From: JBBQIY01 sp964618405
GTDB lineage: Bacteria > Verrucomicrobiota > Kiritimatiellia > RFP12 > UBA3636
DNA length: 10,193 bases
Reading direction: 5' to 3'
Assembly: GCA_964618405.1 (NCBI GenBank)
Contig: CAZUAY010000140.1
Coordinates: forward strand, 1 to 10,193
Positions within the stretch are counted from its first letter, which is position 1. Each line of letters starts with the position of its first letter. Under the pieces are notes generated by a model. It saw only the letters and a program-made list of their open reading frames with translations, did not search any database and was not told where the DNA came from. Both the position numbers and the translations under genes were made by a program. Positions 1 to 6,670 of the stretch are shown one piece after another.

Positions 1-31
1 ACTCGCTACTCACAACTCGCAACTTCCCACT
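1..31. repeat. Degenerate period-7 tandem repeat (ACTCGCA-like)
   Basis: The stretch divides into consecutive heptamers ACTCGCT, ACTCACA, ACTCGCA, ACTTCCC and a final ACT. All begin with ACT, so the period of seven is visible although the units have drifted. The 12-mer ACTCGCAACTTC at 15-26 recurs exactly at 138-149. The array probably continues beyond the left edge of the window. Short heptanucleotide tandem repeats in intergenic DNA are known, for example the STRR repeats of cyanobacteria. Their role is not established. Confidence 0.7.
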
Positions 32-60
32 GTGGCTGGCCTCGGTGAGGCCGGATCAGT
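29..60. repeat. Imperfect palindrome inside the heptamer array
   Basis: ACTG at 29-32 pairs with CAGT at 57-60, and the core GGCCTC (38-43) pairs with GAGGCC (47-52) across a GGT loop. The middle of the stem is mismatched. The element sits exactly between the ACTCGCA-type heptamers on its left and the ACTAGCG heptamers on its right, so it looks like a unit embedded in the array. There is no T-run on either side, so an intrinsic terminator is not supported. Confidence 0.6.
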
Positions 61-91
61 ACTAGCGACTAGCCACTAGCGACTAGCGACT
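61..91. repeat. ACTAGCG heptamer tandem repeat, about 4.4 copies
   Basis: Four heptamers lie head to tail at 61-67, 68-74, 75-81 and 82-88, followed by a partial ACT. Three are exactly ACTAGCG and the second is ACTAGCC. Every unit begins with ACT, as do the more degenerate heptamers at 1-31, which suggests a related origin. No open frame of note uses it. It lies downstream of pflB. Confidence 0.85.
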
Positions 92-132
92 GTAATCGGT
101 CAGGCACAGCCCCCTGTGCCTGACCGATTACA
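91..132. repeat. Perfect 19-bp inverted repeat (hairpin), CCCC loop
   Basis: The left arm at 91-109 (TGTAATCGGTCAGGCACAG) is the exact reverse complement of 114-132, with only CCCC between them. It lies just downstream of the pflB stop codon and is flanked by heptamer units on both sides. In the pflB transcript it would form a very stable stem that could protect the 3' end of the mRNA or help stop transcription. Neither strand has a T-run after it, so a classical Rho-independent terminator is not supported. A REP-type mobile palindrome is the main alternative. Confidence 0.85.
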
Positions 133-137
133 TTCTG

Positions 138-151
138 ACTCGCAACTTCTC
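138..151. repeat. Two further ACT heptamers touching the pflB stop codon
   Basis: ACTCGCA (138-144) and ACTTCTC (145-151) continue the period-7 pattern. The 12-mer at 138-149 is identical to 15-26. The second unit overlaps the first two bases (on the plus strand) of the pflB stop codon at 150-152, so the array ends in, or has grown up to, the gene end. Confidence 0.6.
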
Positions 152-169
152 AAGTACACGAACTTGAGA
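148..169. other. 8-bp inverted repeat spanning the pflB stop codon
   Basis: TCTCAAGT at 148-155 is the reverse complement of ACTTGAGA at 162-169, with a six-base loop. The stop codon of pflB (150-152) lies within the left arm and the last codons supply the rest. In the mRNA this would be a small hairpin over the end of the reading frame. It has no T-run and may be chance. Confidence 0.4.
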
Positions 170-2384
170 TTCTGTTGTGGAACGTGCGGTTCACGACATC
201 CAGTTGCTGCTCGCGCGTGAGTTTGATGAAATTCACGGCGTAGCCTGACACTCGGATCGTAAGCTGCGGATATTTTTCGGGGTGATCCATGGCATCAAGC
301 AGGACTTCACGTTGCAAGACATTCACATTGAGGTGGTGCCCGTTATCCGTGAAGTAGCCATCAAGCAGATTGATCAGATTGCGCTGCTTCTCATCCTCCG
401 TTTTTCCGAGCGAATCCGGCACGATGGAAAAGGTGTTGGAGATGCCATCTTCCGCGAAATCATAAGGAAGTTTCGAGACGGACCTCAGGGAGGCGATAGC
501 GCCTTGGGTATCGCGTCCATGCATGGGGTTTGCACCCGGGGCGAACGGCTCGCCCGCCTTGCGTCCATCGGGGGTAGCGGCGGTGAGTTTGCCGTACATG
601 ACGTTTGAGGTAATGGTGAGGATCGAGAGGGTAGGGCGCGATTTGCGGTAGGTGTGATGTTTGGCGAACTCACGGTAAAAAGAGCGCACTGCATTGACGG
701 CGATATCATCAACGCGGTCGTCGTCGTTTCCGAATTTTGGGAATTCGCCTTCTGTCCGGAACCCAACCGCAAGACCGGCTTCGTTGCGCACGGGATGAAC
801 TTTGGCGTATTTGATGGCCGATAAACTATCCGCAAGCACGGAGAGTCCTGCAATACCACCCGCCATGGTGCGCACGATCGTGTCGTCGTGCAGGGCCATT
901 TCGATGCGTTCATAGCAGTACTTGTCGTGCATGTAATGGATCGTGTTGAGCGTATCCATGTAGAGTTTGGCGAGCCAAGCGGTAACTTTGTTGAAATTGA
1001 TCATGACCTCGTCGAAGTCAAGCACCTCGCGGTCGCTGAGAATTCGTAGCTCGGGTCCCACTTGGAGGTTGTCGTAAGCGACATCCATGCCGCCGTTGAT
1101 GGCGTAGAGCAGAGTTTTTGCGAAGTTGACACGAGCGCCGAAAAATTGCAACTGCTTGCCGATGCGCATGGCCGAGACGCAACAGGCGATGCCGTAGTCG
1201 TCGCCAAAGCGCGGCAGCATCAGCGTGTCGTTTTCGTATTGAATAGCAGAGGTTAGGATTGAGGTCTCCGCGCAGTATGTCTTAAAGTTTTCGGGCAGAC
1301 GCGGACTCCAGAGAACGGTGAGGTTGGGCTCGGGGGCAGGGCCTAGGTTGTACAGCGTTTTAAGAAAGCGGTACGACATTTTGGTGACCATGTGGCGGCC
1401 ATCAGCAGCCATGCCTGCAAGGGCTTCAGTGACCCACGTGGGGTCGCCTGAGAAGAGCTCATCGTAGGCAGGCGTTCGCAGAAAGCGTACGATGCGCAAC
1501 TTCATGATAACGTGGTCGACGAACTCCTGGATTTGTTCCTCTGTGTACTTGCCCTCGTTTAAGTCTCTCTCAGCATAGCAGTCGAGGAAGGTAGAGATGC
1601 GCCCGATCGACATGGCGGCACCATTCTGTTCCTTGACGGCGGCAAGATAGGCAAAATAAAGCCATTGAATCGCTTCTTTGACATCCTCAGCGGGTCGTGT
1701 GATGTCGAAACCATAGCTGGCAGCCATTGCTTCAAGTTCATGAAGCGCCCTGATTTGTTCGGACGTCTCTTCTCGTTTGCGAATGAGACCCGAGTCCATG
1801 ATATCCCGAACCATTTCGTTCTTTGCACGGTTTTTTGTCTCAATGAGAAATTTGGTTCCGTAGAGTGCCACGCGGCGGTAGTCACCGATAATACGTCCGC
1901 GCCCGTATGCATCAGGCAAGCCAGTAATGATGCCGGCATGTCGAGCGAGTTTCATCTCATCCGTATAAGCATCGAAAACCCCATCGTTGTGGGTTTTACG
2001 GTACTTAAAAACGTGTTCGACGAGCGGATCCATTTCGCGTCCATACGCTTTGAGTTCGGTTCGCACAAGACGAATTCCCCCGAAGGGCATGATCGCGCGC
2101 TTGAGCGCTTCGTCGGTCTGTAGGCCGACAATCTGTTCGAGTTCGCGATCAATGTAGCCAGGCTTGTGTGACGTGATGGTTGAAATGGTTTTCGTATCGA
2201 TGTCGTAGATGCCGTCGCGCTGACGCTCGAGCTCCATCATGTCCACGAGTTTCTGCCACAACTTATTCGTTCGTTCTGTGGTACCGCACAAAAACGACTT
2301 GTCGCCATCGTAAGGGGTATAGTTTCGCTGGATAAAGTCTCGAACGTTGACATCGTTTTTCCAAGGGCCTTCGTAAAATTTCAT
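150..2384 (-). CDS. pflB: Pyruvate formate-lyase (formate C-acetyltransferase)
   Basis: This enzyme cleaves pyruvate with CoA to acetyl-CoA and formate in the cytoplasm, by a glycyl-radical mechanism, and works only without oxygen. The protein has 744 residues against 760 in E. coli. The N-terminal PFL domain includes the motifs VNVRDFIQ (13-20) and [16 protein letters not shown] (161-176). The adjacent catalytic cysteines C401-C402 in IACCVS mark true PFL, since other glycyl-radical enzymes have a single cysteine here. R418 in FFGAR matches a substrate-binding arginine of E. coli PFL. The glycyl-radical loop RVSGYAV puts the radical on G714. The ATG at 2384 has a Shine-Dalgarno sequence eight bases upstream. 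The C-terminal tail after RTF is a little longer than in E. coli and ends in SSSCT beside the repeat array. PFL needs the radical-SAM activase PflA, which is not in this window and may lie further left or elsewhere. Confidence 0.96.
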   Translation of the reverse strand: MKFYEGPWKNDVNVRDFIQRNYTPYDGDKSFLCGTTERTNKLWQKLVDMMELERQRDGIYDIDTKTISTITSHKPGYIDRELEQIVGLQTDEALKRAIMPFGGIRLVRTELKAYGREMDPLVEHVFKYRKTHNDGVFDAYTDEMKLARHAGIITGLPDAYGRGRIIGDYRRVALYGTKFLIETKNRAKNEMVRDIMDSGLIRKREETSEQIRALHELEAMAASYGFDITRPAEDVKEAIQWLYFAYLAAVKEQNGAAMSIGRISTFLDCYAERDLNEGKYTEEQIQEFVDHVIMKLRIVRFLRTPAYDELFSGDPTWVTEALAGMAADGRHMVTKMSYRFLKTLYNLGPAPEPNLTVLWSPRLPENFKTYCAETSILTSAIQYENDTLMLPRFGDDYGIACCVSAMRIGKQLQFFGARVNFAKTLLYAINGGMDVAYDNLQVGPELRILSDREVLDFDEVMINFNKVTAWLAKLYMDTLNTIHYMHDKYCYERIEMALHDDTIVRTMAGGIAGLSVLADSLSAIKYAKVHPVRNEAGLAVGFRTEGEFPKFGNDDDRVDDIAVNAVRSFYREFAKHHTYRKSRPTLSILTITSNVMYGKLTAATPDGRKAGEPFAPGANPMHGRDTQGAIASLRSVSKLPYDFAEDGISNTFSIVPDSLGKTEDEKQRNLINLLDGYFTDNGHHLNVNVLQREVLLDAMDHPEKYPQLTIRVSGYAVNFIKLTREQQLDVVNRTFHNRISSSCT

Positions 2385-2392
2385 AATCTAAA

Positions 2393-2399
2393 TCCTTTC
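2393..2399 (-). promoter_or_regulatory. Ribosome binding site of pflB
   Basis: On the minus strand GAAAGGA lies eight bases before the ATG at 2384, which supports this start. A longer purine run, AGGAGGAGGAG, lies further upstream at 2422-2432 but has no start codon at a useful distance. Confidence 0.75.
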
Positions 2400-2591
2400 A
2401 TTTTTTCTTGAGAATGAGTTTCTCCTCCTCCTGAATTTGAGTGTCTTTCTTTCTCGCTTAGCGTTTGCACTCCATCTCAGGAGACTTAGAGCCTATCAAA
2501 AGAGAGGGGCAATGTCACTTATTAAAGCTGCATGCACCGCACATGACACGATCCGGTAGACAATGCAGTCATTCAGACAAGGAGCCGATGT

Positions 2592-2637
2592 GACACAGGC
2601 ATTCCTGCCTGTGTCGTTCACAGACAGGAATGTCTGT
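2592..2637. repeat. Twin REP-like palindromes (BIME-type pair)
   Basis: Palindrome A is GACACAGGC (2592-2600), loop ATTCCT, GCCTGTGTC (2607-2615). Palindrome B is ACAGACA (2620-2626), loop GGAA, TGTCTGT (2631-2637). The 18-mer at 2595-2612 matches the reverse complement of 2620-2637 at 16 of 18 positions. The two differences sit at opposite places in the stem, so each copy still pairs with itself. The two are therefore inverted, diverged copies of one element, the arrangement of bacterial interspersed mosaic elements. It lies downstream of cusA, where such elements can stabilise mRNA 3' ends. No transposase of the RAYT type is in the window. Confidence 0.75.
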
Positions 2638-2725
2638 TCCGCTCTGCATTTCGCAACGCACCCGGTGCCGATTTCAATGAAATTTAAATCGTCTTGCCCT
2701 TCTCGCTCTTTTGGTGAAATATGCA

Positions 2726-5700
2726 TCAGGGGTGCGTGGCGCGTTTCAATTTAAATTCCTCAACCCAGCAATAGAGCACGGGGACGACGAACATGGTGAG
2801 GAGTTCGAACATCATGCCGCCGAAGGAGGGTATGGCCATCGGGACCATGACGTCACTGCCGCGGCCCGTCGATGTCAGCACAGGGATGAGCGCGAGGAGG
2901 GTCGTTGCCGTTGTCATCAGACACGGCCGAACACGGCGAGACCCCGCGTCACGAATCGCCGCGCGGAGGGCTTCTTTCGTTGTGGGTTTCTTGTCGCGTA
3001 ATTCTTGAGAAATATACGTCGCCATGATCACGCCGTCATCGGTGGCGATGCCGAACAGGGCGAGGAATCCAACCCAGACGGCGACACTCATGTTGATGGG
3101 GTGAATCTGGAACAGTTCGCGCATGGACAATCCGAAGACGTTGAAGTTCAAGAACCACGGCTGCCCATACAGCCAGATCAGCAGGAAGCCGCCACTCCAG
3201 GCCACGAAAATTCCCGAAAAGACGATCAGGGTTGTGGGCACGGATTTGAACTGGAAATAAATGAGCATGAAGATGGCGAAGAGCGCCAAGGGCAGAACGA
3301 GTGCCAGGGTCTTGGTGGCGCGAACTTGGTTCTCGTAATTGCCAGAGAATGCGTAGCTCACGCCGCGTGGAAGCGAGAACTCGCCGGAATCGATTTTCGA
3401 TTTGAGATAAGCTTGGCAATGTTCGACGACATCGACTTCCGCATAGCCTGGTTTCATATCGAGCACGACGTAGCCGACGAGGAAGGTGTCTTCGCTCTTA
3501 ATCATTTGCGGACCTCGAACGTAGCGGATCTCGGCGAGCTGCATCAGCGGGATCTGTTGTCCACCTTTGCCGGGAACCAGAATCTTCTCCATCGCTTCGA
3601 TGCTGTCGCGCGACTCGCGTTGATATCGAACGCGCACGGGGAAGCGTTCGCGTCCCTCGACTGTGGTCATGATCGTTTTGCCACCGATCGCGATTTCGAC
3701 CACATCCTGGAACTCGCGAATGGGCACACCATAGCGCGCCAGTGCGCGGCGGTCAGGATGGATTTCGAGATAGGGCTTGCCGACGATGCGGTCGGCGATG
3801 ACGGCAGACGGTTCAATGGATGGGACTTGCTTGAGCAGGTGTTCGATTTCGAGTCCGACGCGCTCGATGGTTTCGAGATCCGGTCCTTTGATTTTCACAC
3901 CCATCGGTGCGCGCATGCCACTTTGGAGCATGACGATTCGAGCGGCAATCGGTTGCAACTTGGGGGCGGATGTCGTGCCGGGCATTCTTGCTGCTTTGAC
4001 GATTTCGTCCCAGATGTCGTTTGGTGTTCGGATGTGATCGCGCCACTGGCGGAAAGGACGCCCTTGACGATCGGGAATGAGGTCACCGTTTTCGTCGCGC
4101 ACAAACTCGCGGTGCTTGTTGTCGTAGCGATAGCTGATGCGGCGGCCGTCTGCATCGGATGCATACTCGGGCTTGTAGTTGATGACCGTCTCGATCATGG
4201 AAATCGGTGCCGGATCCAGTGGCGTTTCCGCTCGTCCAAGCTTGCCCACGGCGGATTCGATTTCTGGAATCATCTGGAAGGCCATGTCCTGTTTTTGGAG
4301 GATGTCGAGCGACTCGCCAATTGATGCGTGCGTCATGGTGGTCGGCATCCACAGGAAGGAACCTTCGTCCAAGGGTGGCATGAATTCCTTGCCAAGGCCT
4401 GGGAACTTATGCGCCAAATATTGGGCAGGCGTGCTGTTTTGGATGGATTCTGGAAGCTTGCTGAACAGTTTAGGCGTTCCGAGCCAGGAAGCGGCGCCGA
4501 CCAGAATCAGGAGGAGGGGCAAGAGCAAGAAGGCCATCTTGTGACGAAGACACCCGTTCAAGAAGCGCGGATAGGACCGAAGGAAGAGTTGGAAACCTCC
4601 GAGTAGGCCGCCGATGATGACCGCAACAAAGATTAGATTCCGAATCATGCCGCGTTCGGGTCCTAGCGGATTCCAATCCTTCGTGAGAAAGCCTCCTACC
4701 ACGACGATCACGATGACAATGGCCACACGGGGGCCGAAGCTTTTCGTTCGCTCGGGAATGTGTTTTTCGATGAGGCGATAGAGTCCGAACAAAGCGAGGA
4801 GCAAACCAGCCCACCAAGCGAGCTTAAGCGCAACGACGATGCCGGCGATGATGAGCCCGAGATTTAATCCAGTGCGCAGTTTTCGTCCCGAAACTTTTCC
4901 GCTGAAAAGAATATGCGCGGCGGGTGGCAGTACGGTTAAGGCGATTATGATGGAAGCGATGAGAGCAAAGGTCTTCGTGTAGGCGAGGGGTTTGAAGAGT
5001 TTTCCTTCGGCACCGATCATGGTGAAGACGGGCAGGAAACTCACAACCGTGGTCGCGACGGCGGTCATCACGGCACTGCCCACTTCGCTAGCCGCCCGAT
5101 GCACCACCTCTAGCCTTGATTCCTCGGGTCGTGCTAGGTCGAGATGGCGCAGAATGTTTTCGCAAAGAACGATGCCCATGTCGACAATCGTGCCGATCGC
5201 GATGACAATGCCGGACAGGGCCACGATGTTGGCCTGAACGCCGAATAATTTCATGCCACCGAAACAGAGCAGGACCGCAAGCGGCAACATGCTGCCGATC
5301 AACACGCTGCTGCGCAGGTGCATCATCATCACGAGGACGACGATAACCGTGATCAAAATTTCTTGCGTGATGGCATTGTTCAAGGTGCCGAGGGTTTCGT
5401 AAATAAGACCTGTTCGATCATAGAAGGGAACGACGGTGACCTTAGTGATCGTTGCCCAAGCCGGCCAATCCTCGCGGGGCGTTGCGCGGAGGTGCGAAAG
5501 CCAAGCCGCTTGGTTCAGGGTGCTGCCCGTGTAAGCCTCGAAACCGTTTTTCGTCGCATAAGCTTCACTTATTTCACGTGACGCGAGCTTATCGTCGATC
5601 AGCACTTTGGCGGGTAGCGCCTCTCGTGTTTCTTCGATCTTGGCTTTGACGTGGTTGATGACGGCGAGCGGATTGTCGCCGTAGCGCGCGACGACAACGC

Positions 5701-6670
5701 CACCGACAACGGATGCGCCGCCCTTGTCTAACACGCCGCGCCGCGTTGCGGGGCCGAGGGTGACCTGCGCGACATTCTCGACGAGCACAGGAATATTATC
5801 GCTTGCGACTTTGACAACGCTGCTTTTGATGTCCTCGATGTTCTTAATAAAACCAATGCCGCGAATGAAATACTCGGTTCGGTTTATTTCGAGTGTTTGG
5901 GCACCGACATCGATGTTGGCGGCTGATACAGCGCGGAAGACTTGATCCAGCGTGACGTTATACGCCCGCATGGCATCGGGATCAACGTCAATCTGATATT
6001 CTTTTACGTAGCCGCCAATGGAGCCCACTTCTGCGACGCCATCGGCCGAAAGCAACCAATACCGTGCATACCAATCTTGAACGGTGCGTAATTCGTCAGG
6101 ATCCCATCCGCCGGTGGGGTTGCCGTTTGGATCGCGCCCTTCGAGGGTGTACCAATAGATTTGGCCGAGGGCTGTAGCGTCCGGCCCCAAGGTAGGCTGA
6201 ACGCTCGCGGGGAGTGTACCTGCCGGCAGACTGTTGAGCTTCTCCAATACACGCGTTCGCGACCAGTAAAACTCAGCTTCTTCTTTAAAAATAATGTAGA
6301 TCGAGGAGAACCCGAACATCGAGTAACTTCGGATCGTCTTGACGCCCGGGATGCCGAGAAGAGAGACCGTCAAGGGATAGCCGATTTGGTCTTCCACGTC
6401 TTGCGGGGAGCGTCCCGGCCACTGCGTAAAGACAATTTGCTGATTCTCGCCAATGTCGGGAATCGCGTCCACGGAAATGGGGTGGCGTTGGATTCCGCCG
6501 AGCTTCCATTCGAATGGTGCGACGACGAGACCCGCCACAATCGCAGCAAAGAGGAACAAGCTGACAACAAGTTTGTTTTCGAGGCAGAACCGGATCAGTC
6601 GGCCGACGAGCGAGCGTTGTTCAGGAGTTTGTGCAGTGGGTGAGGGAATTGGGATGTCGGAGTCATTCAT
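2726..6670 (-). CDS. cusA: CusA-type Cu(I)/Ag(I) efflux RND permease, long variant
   Basis: This is the inner-membrane, proton-driven pump of a tripartite exporter. It takes metal from the periplasm or cytoplasm and passes it to the outer-membrane channel. It has 1314 residues; E. coli CusA has 1047. TM1 is at about 33-52, TM2-TM6 lie within 432-588, TM7 is at about 711-730 and TM8-TM12 lie within 1117-1300. Three methionines in LWMP (M775), ISMIET (M825) and RIVMLQSG (M914) match the Cu(I)-binding cleft triad M573/M623/M672 of E. coli CusA. D497 and E504 in TM4 match D405 and E412 of the proton relay, and TM10 carries IATDDG (D1211, D1212). The extra length is mainly a 599-705 segment with about three added hydrophobic helices, plus larger loops near 361-412, 836-895 and 1169-1192. 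The ATG overlaps the cusB stop as ATGA and has its own Shine-Dalgarno, so translation is probably coupled. Zinc or cobalt export (CzcA) is less likely given the methionines. Confidence 0.93.
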   Translation of the reverse strand: MNDSDIPIPSPTAQTPEQRSLVGRLIRFCLENKLVVSLFLFAAIVAGLVVAPFEWKLGGIQRHPISVDAIPDIGENQQIVFTQWPGRSPQDVEDQIGYPLTVSLLGIPGVKTIRSYSMFGFSSIYIIFKEEAEFYWSRTRVLEKLNSLPAGTLPASVQPTLGPDATALGQIYWYTLEGRDPNGNPTGGWDPDELRTVQDWYARYWLLSADGVAEVGSIGGYVKEYQIDVDPDAMRAYNVTLDQVFRAVSAANIDVGAQTLEINRTEYFIRGIGFIKNIEDIKSSVVKVASDNIPVLVENVAQVTLGPATRRGVLDKGGASVVGGVVVARYGDNPLAVINHVKAKIEETREALPAKVLIDDKLASREISEAYATKNGFEAYTGSTLNQAAWLSHLRATPREDWPAWATITKVTVVPFYDRTGLIYETLGTLNNAITQEILITVIVVLVMMMHLRSSVLIGSMLPLAVLLCFGGMKLFGVQANIVALSGIVIAIGTIVDMGIVLCENILRHLDLARPEESRLEVVHRAASEVGSAVMTAVATTVVSFLPVFTMIGAEGKLFKPLAYTKTFALIASIIIALTVLPPAAHILFSGKVSGRKLRTGLNLGLIIAGIVVALKLAWWAGLLLALFGLYRLIEKHIPERTKSFGPRVAIVIVIVVVGGFLTKDWNPLGPERGMIRNLIFVAVIIGGLLGGFQLFLRSYPRFLNGCLRHKMAFLLLPLLLILVGAASWLGTPKLFSKLPESIQNSTPAQYLAHKFPGLGKEFMPPLDEGSFLWMPTTMTHASIGESLDILQKQDMAFQMIPEIESAVGKLGRAETPLDPAPISMIETVINYKPEYASDADGRRISYRYDNKHREFVRDENGDLIPDRQGRPFRQWRDHIRTPNDIWDEIVKAARMPGTTSAPKLQPIAARIVMLQSGMRAPMGVKIKGPDLETIERVGLEIEHLLKQVPSIEPSAVIADRIVGKPYLEIHPDRRALARYGVPIREFQDVVEIAIGGKTIMTTVEGRERFPVRVRYQRESRDSIEAMEKILVPGKGGQQIPLMQLAEIRYVRGPQMIKSEDTFLVGYVVLDMKPGYAEVDVVEHCQAYLKSKIDSGEFSLPRGVSYAFSGNYENQVRATKTLALVLPLALFAIFMLIYFQFKSVPTTLIVFSGIFVAWSGGFLLIWLYGQPWFLNFNVFGLSMRELFQIHPINMSVAVWVGFLALFGIATDDGVIMATYISQELRDKKPTTKEALRAAIRDAGSRRVRPCLMTTATTLLALIPVLTSTGRGSDVMVPMAIPSFGGMMFELLTMFVVPVLYCWVEEFKLKRATHP

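Larger units (their letters stand above)
2385..2725. other. Intergenic region between cusA and pflB (341 bases)
   Basis: I see no convincing gene here. Reading on the minus strand from the cusA stop, it holds an A+T-rich stretch with a short palindrome near 2671-2683, the twin REP-like palindromes at 2592-2637, about 190 bases without recognisable structure, and then the purine-rich pflB leader. The leader includes AGGAGGAGGAG at 2422-2432 and a small GAGAA/TTCTC stem nearby. A pflB promoter is expected between about 2440 and 2590, but no -35/-10 pair stands out. A complete FNR-type TTGAT-N4-ATCAA site is not visible; TTGAT occurs only as a half near 2500. Confidence 0.6.

Noticed and set aside
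91..132. Rho-independent terminator for pflB
   Set aside because: The stem is strong, but neither strand has a run of T after it. It was kept as a palindromic repeat instead.
1..151. CRISPR array
   Set aside because: The units are seven bases in direct tandem with no spacers, and no cas gene is near.
2381..2401. Six-codon leader frame (MKGFRL) whose TGA overlaps the pflB ATG
   Set aside because: It has no good ribosome binding site of its own at a normal distance and is short enough to be chance. The GAAAGGA inside it serves pflB.
2385..2590. FNR-type anaerobic operator for pflB
   Set aside because: Only a TTGAT half is seen near 2500. The matching ATCAA half at the right distance is absent.
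2563..2754. Small plus-strand frame of 63 codons in the cusA-pflB gap
   Set aside because: Its middle is a translation of the twin palindromes (TDRNVC-like peptide), the sort of phantom peptide such repeats give. It also runs into the cusA coding end.
3005..4324. Long open frame on the plus strand (439 codons) opposite cusA
   Set aside because: It is wholly antisense to a well-conserved part of CusA, its composition is the His/Asp/Glu-rich type produced by reading a GC-rich gene backwards, and it resembles no protein family I know.
2726..6670. CzcA-type (Zn/Co/Cd) pump rather than CusA
   Set aside because: All three cleft methionines of the Cu/Ag subgroup are present (M775, M825, M914), and the adaptor carries Cu-type Cys/Met motifs.
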